Translations under genes and position numbers: made by a program
Shown here: one piece after another, positions 27,160 through 35,448 of the stretch
How positions within the stretch are numbered: position 1 is the first letter of the stretch
How the letters are laid out: each line of letters opens with the position of its first letter
The notes under the pieces: model-generated
Told to the model about the DNA's origin: nothing
Seen by the model: the letters and a program-made list of their open reading frames with translations, nothing else
The model's database searches: none
Origin: Bacteroides sp. Marseille-P3684
GTDB taxonomy: Bacteria; Bacteroidota; Bacteroidia; Bacteroidales; Bacteroidaceae
Length of the DNA: 64,000 nt
Reading direction: 5' to 3'
Assembly: GCF_900291465.1 (NCBI RefSeq)
Contig: NZ_LT985808.1
Location: forward strand, 2,606,184-2,670,183

Positions 27160-30042
27160 ATGAAACACATCGGCATCCTCCTTATGCTCGCAGCTTGTAG
27201 CTTCGGCACGGGCGTCCATGCCCAAGGATTGGAACGGACCGTCGAAGAACGGCTCAAGGACTTTTTCTCAAACTACTCCACTTCACAAGCTCATATTGGG
27301 AAGAGCAGCCTGAAGTCTTTCCGGCTGGACAATCAGAAACGAACCCTATCCATCTACTCCAATGCCAACTTCGGCTATCAACCCTTTACCGAAGAGAACG
27401 TCAAGGGCATCTATCGTTCCGTCAAGCAGTCGCTGCCCGGACCTGTCAACTACTATGATATCAAGATTTATGCCGACGGACGTCCCATCGAGGAACTTGT
27501 TCCTAATGCGTTACGCCGTCGGAGTGACCGGGACAAGAGCCGTCTGTGGGAAGACATCCGCTACGAGAGTGCCCCATGGGTGCACAATGCATCGCGTCCG
27601 TTTGACATCGGACGGGGACTGACAAACTGCCACATCGCTTTATGGCAAAGCCACGGGAAGTATTTCAAGAACGACAAGAACGAATGGAGCTGGCAACGCC
27701 CCCGCCTGTTCTGTACCACGGAAGACCTGTTCACACAGTCGTTCGTCGTCCCTTATCTGATACCGATGCTCGAAAACGCGGGTGCTGTCGTATTCACACC
27801 ACGTGAACGTGACTGGCAGAAACGGGAAGTGATTGTCGATAATGACACCGATTCGCCGGGCTCCATCTACTACGAAGATACCAACCGTCGAAGTCGGTGG
27901 AAGAATGGCATGGGAACGGGATTTGCCCAACTGAAACAGGTTTATCTGGACGGGGAAAATCCGTTCAATGACGGCAGCGTCCGTATCGTACCCACCACAC
28001 AACGGAAAAAGGCACAGACCTTTGCCGAATGGATTCCGAACATCCCGGAAACAGGACGCTATGCAGTCTATGTGTCTTACCGCACACAACCGGAAAGCGT
28101 CACTGATGCCAAATACCTGGTATTCCATAAAGGTGGAGTCACTGAGTTTACCGTCAACCAACAAATGGGAGGCGGCACCTGGGTCTACCTGGGCACCTTC
28201 GAGTTTGACAAAGGAAACAACGACTACGGCATGGTCGTACTGAGCAACGAGAGCCGTGAACAGGGAGTCGTCTGCGCTGATGCCGTACGTTTCGGCGGAG
28301 GCATGGGGAATATCGCCCGGGGGAACAGCCCTTCTGCTGCCCGTGTGAGCGGCCTGCCCCGTTACCTGGAGGGAGCACGCTATCAGGCGCAATGGAGCGG
28401 TATGCCCTATCAGGTCTACGGCGGAAGAAAAGGCAGCAATGATTATCCGGATGACATCAACACGCGCTCCAACATGCTCAACTATCTCTCAGGGGGTTCT
28501 GTCTACAATCCCGGACAGCAAGGACTGAAAGTGCCTTTTGAACTCAGTCTCGCCTTACACAGCGATGCCGGATTCTCTGAAGAAAATGAGCTCATCGGCT
28601 CACTGGGCATCTACACCACGGACTTCAATGAGGGCAGACTGGCAGCGGGATTGTCCCGCTATGCTTCGCGTGATTTGGCAGATATGGTCTTGTCTGGCTT
28701 GAAACGTGACATCAGCAGCACATTCAATATTGATTGGGCACGGCGCTCGATGTGGAACCGCAACTACAGCGAAACGCGACTCCCCTCCGTACCTTCGATG
28801 ATTCTGGAGATGCTTTCCCACCAGAACTTTGCAGACATGAAGCTTGGGCACGACCCGCGTTTCAAATTTACGGTGGCACGCTCGGTCTATAAATCCATAT
28901 TGAAATACGAAGCCGTCATGCACGACAGGGATTATGAAGTGCAACCACTGCCGGTAGACCATTTTGCCATCCGCTTCACCGGGAAGAAAAACACGGTGCA
29001 ACTGACCTGGTCCCCGGTGAACGACCCTCTCGAACCAAGTGCATCCCCCCGGGAATACGTGGTCTACACACGCATCGGCTATGGAGGATTTGATAACGGA
29101 GAAATCGTACGCGGGACCTCATTCACCAAGAAGCTGGAACCGGGACTGGTATACAGTTTCAAAGTGACGGCTGTGAACCGTGGCGGAGAAAGCTTCCCGT
29201 CCGAAATCCTATCCGCCTATCAGGCACAACGCAGCCGGGGGACAGTCCTCATCGTGAATGGCTTCGACCGGCTGAGCGGACCAGCCACGGTCGAAACGAC
29301 CAACCTGCAAGGCTTTGACCTCCGCACTGACCCGGGAGTGCCTTATCTCTACAGCCCTGCCTTCTGTGGCAACCAACTCTGCTTTGACAAGGACGGCATC
29401 GGCAAGGAAACGGCTGACGGACTGGGTTACAGCAACAGCAACCTGGAAGGTAAACTGATTGCCGGAAACACCTTTGACTATCCTTTTATTCATGGTAAAG
29501 CCATCCAGGCTGCCGGACGCTATTCGTTCGTGTCATGCAGCGATGAGGCTGTTGAAGACGGACGGGTCCGGTTGACGGATTATCACATGGTAGACCTGAT
29601 TCTTGGCGTGGAGCTGTCTCCGTTCTCACCTGCCCTGAAACGTGCCCTCAGCCACTACTGCCAGAACGGAGGACGTCTGTTCGTCAGTGGGTCCCATCTG
29701 GACAAGGAGACAGACCGAGCGTTTACCAATCTGCTGAAATACATTCCGGTGGATAACCTGCTTCATTCCCAGGAAGCCGAAGTCTTCGGTACGGGCATCC
29801 GCTTCCGGCTGCCCCGCACAGCCAACGAACAGACCTATGCAGTCCCCTCTCCTGCCTGCATTGCTCCCCTCTCTCCTGCCATCCAAAGCTTTATCTATCC
29901 CGGGAGCAATCAGGGGGCAGGCATTGCCTATCGTGGGACAGACTACCGCACGTTCATCCTGGGATTTCCTTTCGAAAGCATCTCGGATGAAGGAAGCCGT
30001 GCCCACATCATGTCCGGCATCCTGCATTACTTTGAGGACTGA
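27160..30042 (+). CDS. exported amidase-like multidomain protein (often called xanthan lyase)
   Basis: This 960-residue protein has a signal peptide (about 1-21). Its core resembles a zinc-dependent N-acetylmuramoyl-L-alanine amidase split by an insert. The first part (about 155-220) contains WQSHG (H165), E188 and an FTPRERDWQ that matches the family's TR..D. The second part (about 455-585) has ALHSDAG (H467) and SMILEML (E550). Between them (about 255-380) is a golvesin C-terminal-like beta-domain (YAVYVSYRTQP). FN3 (about 600-690) and a ~270-residue C-terminal domain follow. Homologues are frequently annotated as 'xanthan lyase', but the motifs argue for amidase chemistry on peptidoglycan or a similar polymer. 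That is an inference. Confidence 0.75.
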   Translation: MKHIGILLMLAACSFGTGVHAQGLERTVEERLKDFFSNYSTSQAHIGKSSLKSFRLDNQKRTLSIYSNANFGYQPFTEENVKGIYRSVKQSLPGPVNYYDIKIYADGRPIEELVPNALRRRSDRDKSRLWEDIRYESAPWVHNASRPFDIGRGLTNCHIALWQSHGKYFKNDKNEWSWQRPRLFCTTEDLFTQSFVVPYLIPMLENAGAVVFTPRERDWQKREVIVDNDTDSPGSIYYEDTNRRSRWKNGMGTGFAQLKQVYLDGENPFNDGSVRIVPTTQRKKAQTFAEWIPNIPETGRYAVYVSYRTQPESVTDAKYLVFHKGGVTEFTVNQQMGGGTWVYLGTFEFDKGNNDYGMVVLSNESREQGVVCADAVRFGGGMGNIARGNSPSAARVSGLPRYLEGARYQAQWSGMPYQVYGGRKGSNDYPDDINTRSNMLNYLSGGSVYNPGQQGLKVPFELSLALHSDAGFSEENELIGSLGIYTTDFNEGRLAAGLSRYASRDLADMVLSGLKRDISSTFNIDWARRSMWNRNYSETRLPSVPSMILEMLSHQNFADMKLGHDPRFKFTVARSVYKSILKYEAVMHDRDYEVQPLPVDHFAIRFTGKKNTVQLTWSPVNDPLEPSASPREYVVYTRIGYGGFDNGEIVRGTSFTKKLEPGLVYSFKVTAVNRGGESFPSEILSAYQAQRSRGTVLIVNGFDRLSGPATVETTNLQGFDLRTDPGVPYLYSPAFCGNQLCFDKDGIGKETADGLGYSNSNLEGKLIAGNTFDYPFIHGKAIQAAGRYSFVSCSDEAVEDGRVRLTDYHMVDLILGVELSPFSPALKRALSHYCQNGGRLFVSGSHLDKETDRAFTNLLKYIPVDNLLHSQEAEVFGTGIRFRLPRTANEQTYAVPSPACIAPLSPAIQSFIYPGSNQGAGIAYRGTDYRTFILGFPFESISDEGSRAHIMSGILHYFED

Positions 30043-30178
30043 TTCTCGTCTGCACATACGCTGAGAACTCAATAAGCACGGGTGACGCAGATTGTTTCCG
30101 AACGCCACCGGCAGCCTGCAGGAGATTACCTTTTCCCCATCACGCATCATCAGCAAACTGCTGTAGTACAAACACACG

Positions 30179-30219
30179 CATGCCGGTCTGCCCGCAGCTT
30201 CTACGGACAGACCGGCATG
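30179..30219 (-). terminator. terminator of the glutamine synthetase gene
   Basis: Perfect 12-bp stem CATGCCGGTCTG / CAGACCGGCATG with a 17-nt loop, 19 bp beyond the glnA stop codon on the minus strand. Confidence 0.8.
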
Positions 30220-30237
30220 AAATGAAAGAAGTATCAC

Positions 30238-31749
30238 TTATCCGCAGTGGAAGAAACGACGTACCAGGGCCAGCATCTGATTGCTGTCCTTGCTGACGGT
30301 CTCATGCAACCGCGTGTCATCAAAGGCACGGAGGGTGCGGATGATGCCGTCAATCATGCGCGGACTGAACACACCTGCCTCCTCATAGACTTCCCGCTGG
30401 CGTTCCAGGCAGGCAGCCGAGTCGACACAACATACGGGCAACTGCTCCAGGGCAGCAAGCTTGGCTGCATTTTCAGCCTTGTGGATGTCCACATTCACAT
30501 ACTTGTCAGCCGCAATCCGCAGCGCTTCCTCCTTCGGCATCTCCAGACCATGGCGGCAAGCGACGCACAGACCTGCCATCAGCTGGTACACATCCGCCGA
30601 ACTGTCAGGAGAACGCATCTCGACAGTCTGCTTCTGAGTCGTGTCATAGTGTGCGGGAGTCTCCAAGGGATTAGCCAAGGCACTCATGTCCTTGTCAGCC
30701 GTCCATCCCAAGGGTACACGGACGAGCACAGAGCGGTTGCGGTCTCCCCAGCAGACGTTCGTCGGCGCTTCCTGGTGGGGCACCAGACGGAAGTAGGATG
30801 TCGGATTCTTGTTGCCGAAGGCGGTAATCGACGGTGCCAGCACCATCATGCCGGCAATGGCACGACGGGCTTCCTCTGACAGTTCTCCGTTGTGGAGCAT
30901 GCAGTTGCTCCCCTCCTTCATCATACGCATGTGAATATGCAAGCCCGAACCGGCTTTCCCGACCGTAATCTTCGGGGCAAAAGTCACATTCAGTTCATGA
31001 CGCCACGCCAGGTTGCGGATGACCCACTTGGCAAGCATCAGCTGGTCAGCTGCCGACTCCACCGGGTTCGGCAGGAACTCGATTTCATTCTGCTCATAGA
31101 CCTTGCCGTCCAGTGTGAAGTTGCCCACTTCGGAGTGCCCATACTTGATTTGTCCTCCCGTCTGGGCAATGTAGGTCATGCACTGTTTGCGGAACTCGTT
31201 GAACTTGGCGTATGGAGCCGACTCATGGTAACCACGCTGGTCGGTAGCCGGGAACATGCCGTCGTCCTCGGCAATGACGTAGTATTCCAGTTCACCCATT
31301 GCCTCGAATGTCATCCCGGTGGATGCAGTGAAAGCCTGTGCGGCACGGTGCAGCGTCTGTTCAGGAGAACAGTCCAACGGCTCTCCCTCCTTATTGAAAT
31401 AAGAACAAAGCATGCAAAGGGTCGGAATCTCGGCAAACGGGTCCATGAATGCCGTGCGGAAACGGGGAATGACATACAAGTCGCTGTTGCCGGCTTCGAT
31501 AAATGAGGGGAAGAGGCTGGAACCGTCCACCCGTTCGCCACTCGTCAGGATAGCCTCCAGGTAAGCCCGGTTATTAATCATGAAGTTCAGCGTCTTCATG
31601 CGCCCGTCCTCGGCAGGATACATGAAGTTCACCATACGGATGCCCTTTTCTTCAATATAGGTCAGAATGTCTGCCTTTGTGAATTCGGCGGCAGGTTTCT
31701 GCAAGAATGCAACCAGTGGGTTGGCATTCATCTCAATCTCTTTGTTCAT
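30238..31749 (-). CDS. glnA: glutamine synthetase, type I
   Basis: Makes glutamine from glutamate, ammonia and ATP in the cytoplasm. The 503-residue protein belongs to the GSI family. Motifs include GERVDGSSLFPSF, MGELEYYVI, VGKAGSGLHIHMRM (metal/glutamate site), NPTSYFRLVPHQEAP and NRSVLVRVPLG. The tyrosine adenylylation site typical of E. coli-type GSI (NLYDLP) is not present, so regulation by adenylylation is unlikely. The start at 31749 and a second ATG six codons in are both possible. Citrate-branch genes elsewhere in the window provide 2-oxoglutarate for glutamate. Confidence 0.93.
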   Translation of the reverse strand: MNKEIEMNANPLVAFLQKPAAEFTKADILTYIEEKGIRMVNFMYPAEDGRMKTLNFMINNRAYLEAILTSGERVDGSSLFPSFIEAGNSDLYVIPRFRTAFMDPFAEIPTLCMLCSYFNKEGEPLDCSPEQTLHRAAQAFTASTGMTFEAMGELEYYVIAEDDGMFPATDQRGYHESAPYAKFNEFRKQCMTYIAQTGGQIKYGHSEVGNFTLDGKVYEQNEIEFLPNPVESAADQLMLAKWVIRNLAWRHELNVTFAPKITVGKAGSGLHIHMRMMKEGSNCMLHNGELSEEARRAIAGMMVLAPSITAFGNKNPTSYFRLVPHQEAPTNVCWGDRNRSVLVRVPLGWTADKDMSALANPLETPAHYDTTQKQTVEMRSPDSSADVYQLMAGLCVACRHGLEMPKEEALRIAADKYVNVDIHKAENAAKLAALEQLPVCCVDSAACLERQREVYEEAGVFSPRMIDGIIRTLRAFDDTRLHETVSKDSNQMLALVRRFFHCG

Positions 31750-31870
31750 AACTCATGTGTTTTTAATGATATTATGGCAATACGACCGATTGCCGTGACA
31801 AATGTAATCATTAAACGGGTTCAAACAAGGGATTGAAGCGTTATTTTAATAACAAAATGTCAGAATTCAG

Positions 31871-32179
31871 CTAACGAAGCTCCCGCCACAGGTGGAGCAG
31901 CGCCGTCACGGGATGATGCCACAACATACGCGGTCCGGCATAACGCATCACGGCGCGCATCCTTTCCCGCTGGTCCGGCTTGTAGCAATGGATGCGGCAC
32001 TGACGGCAACTGCCCTTCGCTTCTCCAAACGGGCAGTGCGACAAACGGCTGTGTGCATAGGCCAGGAGTTCCTGACACGACGGACACAGTTCGGCATGGG
32101 CTTCCTTCCCCCGGCAGTAAAGGCGAATCATCCGTTCGACAATCTGCTTCTCATCTGCTATGCGTGAATACTGTTCCAT
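31871..32179 (-). CDS. YgbA-like (nitrous oxide-stimulated promoter family) protein
   Basis: This 102-residue cysteine-rich protein matches the family named from nitrous-oxide-stimulated promoters, which includes E. coli YgbA, implicated in recovery from nitrosative stress. CPSCQELLAYA (about 32-42) and CPFGEAKGSCRQCRIHCYKP (about 49-68) give six conserved cysteines that could bind a metal or Fe-S cluster. The minus-strand -7 element TATCTTTG lies at 32206-32213. Array C and the candidate RNA lie upstream of it. Function in this organism is unknown. Confidence 0.85.
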   Translation of the reverse strand: MEQYSRIADEKQIVERMIRLYCRGKEAHAELCPSCQELLAYAHSRLSHCPFGEAKGSCRQCRIHCYKPDQRERMRAVMRYAGPRMLWHHPVTALLHLWRELR

Positions 32180-32337
32180 AAAGAAAGCGTTACATTGAAT
32201 CTCTGCAAAGATAACAGTACTTCGTAAATATCATGCCATCCGTCCGGTAGAAATGCAGGAACAGGAGCTGAAGGTCCCGGGATAAAGCCGACATGAGTAC
32301 GGCATCGATGAGATACAAGCCGGGCTTATACAGACCA

Positions 32338-32403
32338 AAGTATTATACTTAGGTAGGCTAAGTATTATACTTAGGGTGCCTAAGTATTATACTTTGCTCC
32401 GTC
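32338..32403. repeat. 22-bp-period palindromic array C (3 units)
   Basis: Units start at 32338, 32360 and 32382, each beginning with the identical 13-bp palindrome AAGTATTATACTT. The spacers are AGGTAGGCT, AGGGTGCCT and TGCTCCGTC. This is the same sequence class as array B, ~22 kb away. It lies between the YgbA-like gene and the candidate RNA terminator. Confidence 0.88.
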
Positions 32404-32479
32404 TATCCGCCACTTATACGATATCTCGGAAGCACATGGACGGGATTAACCCATCGTTTCCCCGGACCGGAGCACCTAC

Positions 32480-32683
32480 AGAAAGAGGGCATGTCAATCG
32501 GAGCCTCAAGCCCGCCTTTGACATACCCTCTCTTTAGTCTCTTTAATGTTTATCTCCTACAAAAACATAGTGTGTAATTAGTCCCTTTAATAATATGTCT
32601 GTTTTTCCATAGGTGTGAATGGTTGTTTCTCTTTAAAGCCTCCCAGAGGGGTGAAATCAGGATGATTGTTTCTTTCGTCCTTG
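32480..32683 (-). ncRNA. candidate ~205-nt small RNA with own promoter and terminator
   Basis: On the minus strand a -7 element TACCTTTG (32690-32697; TTTG occurs 24 nt upstream, longer than consensus) predicts a start near 32683. The region ends with a hairpin (32480-32497 / 32518-32535, GAGGGyATGTCAA stem) followed by TTTCT. A second hairpin is formed by CCTATGGAAAAACA (32613-32600) and TGTTTTTGTAGG (32567-32556). No real protein frame exists; the longest starts after ATG give MEKQTYY only. Size and promoter-terminator layout fit a stand-alone RNA such as a 6S/Bacteroidales-1-type RNA, but I could not confirm the identity. Confidence 0.45.
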
Positions 32684-32759
32684 CACTTGCAAAGGTATCC
32701 GAAAGCTGTTAAAACACCCGACAAAGACTTCTCAAACCCTCCGAAAAGGGCATAAAAAG

Positions 32760-32791
32760 CACCCTAATACACCCTAAAATCACCCTAAAAA
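32760..32791. repeat. triple CACCCTAA repeat
   Basis: Three near-identical copies of CACCCTAAWA, spaced 10-11 bp, start at 32760, 32770 and 32781. On the minus strand they form the T-rich tail beyond the MaoC-gene terminator. Confidence 0.6.
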
Positions 32792-32797
32792 CGCATT

Positions 32798-32839
32798 CAT
32801 GCCCATATTTTCCCCGTCAGGGTGGAAAATATGAGCATG
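32798..32839 (-). terminator. terminator of the MaoC dehydratase gene
   Basis: The stem CATGC-c-CATATTTTCC (32798-32813) / GGAAAATATG-a-GCATG (32824-32839) has one mismatch. It is followed on the minus strand by a GTTTTTAG tract and lies ~11 bp past the gene's stop codon. Confidence 0.82.
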
Positions 32840-32849
32840 ACAGACGCAC

Positions 32850-33314
32850 TTAATTGAAATAGTAGAGGAAGGTGGCAATGCCCTCCAGGGCCTTCTTGGA
32901 GGCACCTTCGATCTCAATGACGAATTTGATTTCTGCTTTTGCCACTCCGCGCAGGTTGGCCAGCGAGTGCAGGGTAGCGACCAGACGGAGGCGGTCTCCG
33001 GTCAGGACAGCCTGCCCAAACTTCATCTTATCGATACCATAGTTGATCATCATCTTCAGGTTGTTCACCTCAATAATCTGATTCCAGAAATAAGGCAACA
33101 GCGACAGGGTCAGATAACCGTGCGCGATGGTCGATTTGAAGGGGCTCTCCACCTTGGCACGTTCCGGGTCGACGTGAATCCACTGGTGGTCGAGCGTCGC
33201 ATCAGCAAACTGATTGATGCGTTCCTGAGTGACTTGCAGGTAATCGGACTTACCAATCTCCTGTCCGAGCAGTTTTGCAAAGTCCTCATAAGAGTTGATA
33301 ATTACTTTACTCAT
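32850..33314 (-). CDS. MaoC-family dehydratase (hot-dog fold)
   Basis: This 154-residue protein is a single hot-dog hydratase domain of the MaoC/R-specific enoyl-CoA hydratase class. The catalytic pair is seen in FADATLDHQWIHVDPERA (Asp and His), with STIAHGYLTLSLLP completing the active site. The likely reaction is hydration of trans-2-enoyl-CoA (or ACP) in fatty-acid metabolism. It lies two genes before a MATE exporter in the same direction, with a small zinc-ribbon gene between them; no clear pathway link is visible. Confidence 0.9.
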   Translation of the reverse strand: MSKVIINSYEDFAKLLGQEIGKSDYLQVTQERINQFADATLDHQWIHVDPERAKVESPFKSTIAHGYLTLSLLPYFWNQIIEVNNLKMMINYGIDKMKFGQAVLTGDRLRLVATLHSLANLRGVAKAEIKFVIEIEGASKKALEGIATFLYYFN

Positions 33315-33364
33315 AACGGTCTTCTTATTTTAATGACTGATATTTAGCATCTGTCTGACAAGTG

Positions 33365-33571
33365 TCAGTATCGGACCATCCGCCGCGGATTCCCATGCCA
33401 GGAACATCCCAGGCAAAAGACTTCCTCCAGGTTGAATCCGTCCAGGGAGGCTTCCGGGTCCTTCGGGACAATCTGTCCGTTGTCGGTCACATACACAGGA
33501 AGGCGGTCGCCTTTCTCATTCTTCACATACACTGCCGCAACCTTACACTGCGGGCATACCAATTTACGCAT
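33365..33571 (-). CDS. small zinc-ribbon-like protein
   Basis: This 68-residue protein has two cysteine pairs, CPQC (about 6-9) and CLGC (about 53-56), 43 residues apart, as in a zinc-ribbon knuckle. It has no signal peptide and is otherwise unrecognised. It is co-directional with the MATE gene upstream (59 bp) and MaoC downstream (51 bp), so it may be co-transcribed with either. Confidence 0.68.
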   Translation of the reverse strand: MRKLVCPQCKVAAVYVKNEKGDRLPVYVTDNGQIVPKDPEASLDGFNLEEVFCLGCSWHGNPRRMVRY

Positions 33572-33629
33572 AAAATCAATTGTTTAAAGTTTCGCATCGG
33601 CTCAGCCTGCCGACTGAGCGTGCACAGGT

Positions 33630-34985
33630 TTAGTTATTCATCACGACACCCCGACTCTTCAAACGGCGATAAATCACTATAAAAGTCGGGACAAGAAACA
33701 GGTCGGCAGCCATCCATGCCGTCGGGTCACCGAAGCAGACGGCAATGTAACCGAAGGCAGGCACGGCAAGCACACTCACCAGAATACGGGCAATCATCTC
33801 CGACACTCCCGACAGCATCGCCAGTGTGGTATACCCCACTCCCTGAATGCTGTATCGCAGGATGCACAGCAGTCCCAACATGGGGAAGAAGGTCGCAGCG
33901 ACATGCAGGAACAGCTCGGTGTCCTTGATTATCTCGACTTCGGAGGCTGACACAAACAGCAATGCCATGTACTTGGCACCGAACCACAGGATAAAGAAGT
34001 TAGCCACGACATAGACTCCCATCAGCAAAAAGCTCGCTTTGATGCCAGACCAGATGCGTTCGGGCTTGCCTGCCCCGTAGTTCTGTCCGCAATAGGTTGC
34101 CATCGCCATACCCAGGCTCTCCAGCGGACAGAGGAAGAACATCTTGATATGCATGGCGGAAGTGAAGGCTGCCACGCAGGCTGTTCCCAATGCATTGTTG
34201 GCACTTTGCAACATGATGCTGCCAATGGCGGTGATGGAGAACTGCAATCCCATAGGAACCCCGATACCCAGCATGTTCAATGCCAACCGACGGTCAAACC
34301 GACGTTCGGAGGGTGTGGCTTGCAGAATCTCGAACTTCCGCATCATGTAGTGATAACAGAGGAAAGCCGACAAGCCCTGGGAGACGACCGTGGCTATCGA
34401 AGCACCCGCCACTCCCCATCCCAACACCAGGATACAGAAAAGGTCGAGCAGAATATTGAGGATGGTGGAAAACAACAGGAACCAGAACGGTGTCTTACTG
34501 TCTCCCAACGCACGGATGATGCAGGAAAACAGGTTGTAGAAGAACGTACAAGGCACACCGATAAAGGTAATGAGCAGGTACAGGTACGCATCGTAGAAGA
34601 TATTTTCAGGAGTACGCATCGTACGCAGGATAAAGGCACAAAGCAGACTCGTCACAATGGCGATCAGGACCGACATGACCATCGTCAGCTTCAAGCTCGC
34701 CCACACATACTTGCGCATCGTCGAATAGTCATGCGCTCCGAACTTCTGGGCAATCGGAATGCCGAAGCCTCCACAACAGCCGTTGCAGAACCCGAGAATC
34801 AGGAAGATGACCGAGCTGCTTGCCCCGACGGAAGCGAGGGCATTTATACCTAAGAACTTACCCACGATGGCAGCATCAACCAATGAATAGGTCTGCTGCA
34901 ACAGGTTGCCTAATAACAGCGGAAGGGTGAAGTTCAAAATCAGAGGCAATGGAGCCCCTGACGTCATTTCTTTTGTGGATGCCAT
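33630..34985 (-). CDS. MATE-family exporter (copy 2, DinF/NorM type)
   Basis: This 451-residue protein has 12 hydrophobic segments. The N-terminal region reads NFTLPLLLGNLLQQTYSLVD..., a typical MATE helix 1, and the central repeat begins MLGIGVPMGLQFSITAIGS. It exports cationic or toxic compounds using ion gradients. It diverges from the other MATE gene in this window (12316-13674) in both halves, so the two are not a recent duplication. The minus-strand -7 element TATCTTTG at 35011-35018 supports its own promoter. Confidence 0.93.
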   Translation of the reverse strand: MASTKEMTSGAPLPLILNFTLPLLLGNLLQQTYSLVDAAIVGKFLGINALASVGASSSVIFLILGFCNGCCGGFGIPIAQKFGAHDYSTMRKYVWASLKLTMVMSVLIAIVTSLLCAFILRTMRTPENIFYDAYLYLLITFIGVPCTFFYNLFSCIIRALGDSKTPFWFLLFSTILNILLDLFCILVLGWGVAGASIATVVSQGLSAFLCYHYMMRKFEILQATPSERRFDRRLALNMLGIGVPMGLQFSITAIGSIMLQSANNALGTACVAAFTSAMHIKMFFLCPLESLGMAMATYCGQNYGAGKPERIWSGIKASFLLMGVYVVANFFILWFGAKYMALLFVSASEVEIIKDTELFLHVAATFFPMLGLLCILRYSIQGVGYTTLAMLSGVSEMIARILVSVLAVPAFGYIAVCFGDPTAWMAADLFLVPTFIVIYRRLKSRGVVMNN

Positions 34986-35082
34986 AGAGTCTTTGTCCTA
35001 AAAAATCGTGCAAAGATACACAAAAGGTCAAAGAGGTTGTCCCGAAGTGATTGTTAAAAAGTGCTTGTATCCTATAAAGCAA

Positions 35083-35123
35083 AGGTGCGCCGGACCAGCC
35101 TGTAAGCTATTCCCGGCACACCT
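35083..35123 (-). terminator. terminator of the ABM-domain gene
   Basis: AGGTGCGCCGG (35083-35093) pairs with CCGGCACACCT (35113-35123) with one G-U. On the minus strand it is followed by TTTGCTTT. It lies 25 bp past the ABM gene stop codon. Confidence 0.75.
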
Positions 35124-35147
35124 CTTATGTCAGTCTTCTTCCGAATG

Positions 35148-35423
35148 TCAGAACGTGAATTTCTCCATCTTCATCTGACAGAGCTGTTCGATCTTCGGAA
35201 CCAATGTCTTGAAATGCCCACTCGCCGAATGTGCCGCCAGAGCGGTTTCATCGGTCCATGTTTCGCAAATCAGCAAGACATCGGGACGTGTGGAACTTTC
35301 AAACAGGTCGTATGCCACACAACCTTTGTCTTTCAGGGAAGCTGCAACCAGCTCCTTTGCCACATTAATCACTTCGGCACGTTGTGCCTCTTTCACTTGG
35401 ATAAAAACATTCAATCTAATCAT
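35148..35423 (-). CDS. antibiotic biosynthesis monooxygenase (ABM/YgiN-like) domain protein
   Basis: A 91-residue single ABM domain (dimeric ferredoxin-like fold). It starts MIRLNVFIQV and contains GCVAYDLFESSTRPDVLLI (the conserved core), WTDETALAAHSASGHFK and a C-terminal beta strand. Homologues degrade quinols or act as heme/monooxygenase-like enzymes; this one's substrate is unknown. The start at 35423 is chosen over an upstream in-frame ATG (35480) because the latter lies inside the upstream gene and precedes the family's first strand. It is 25 bp downstream of the FabK-like gene. Confidence 0.85.
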   Translation of the reverse strand: MIRLNVFIQVKEAQRAEVINVAKELVAASLKDKGCVAYDLFESSTRPDVLLICETWTDETALAAHSASGHFKTLVPKIEQLCQMKMEKFTF

Positions 35424-35448
35424 AGTGTCATTATTTGGGTCAATCATA

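Larger units (their letters stand above)
32180..32849. other. 670-bp intergenic region with repeats and a candidate RNA
   Basis: No protein gene is supported. The region contains the YgbA-like promoter (32206-32213), array C (32338-32403), the candidate RNA (32480-32683), three CACCCTAA-type repeats (32760-32791) and a terminator hairpin (32798-32839). From about 32405 to 32479 I see nothing specific. Confidence 0.6.
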
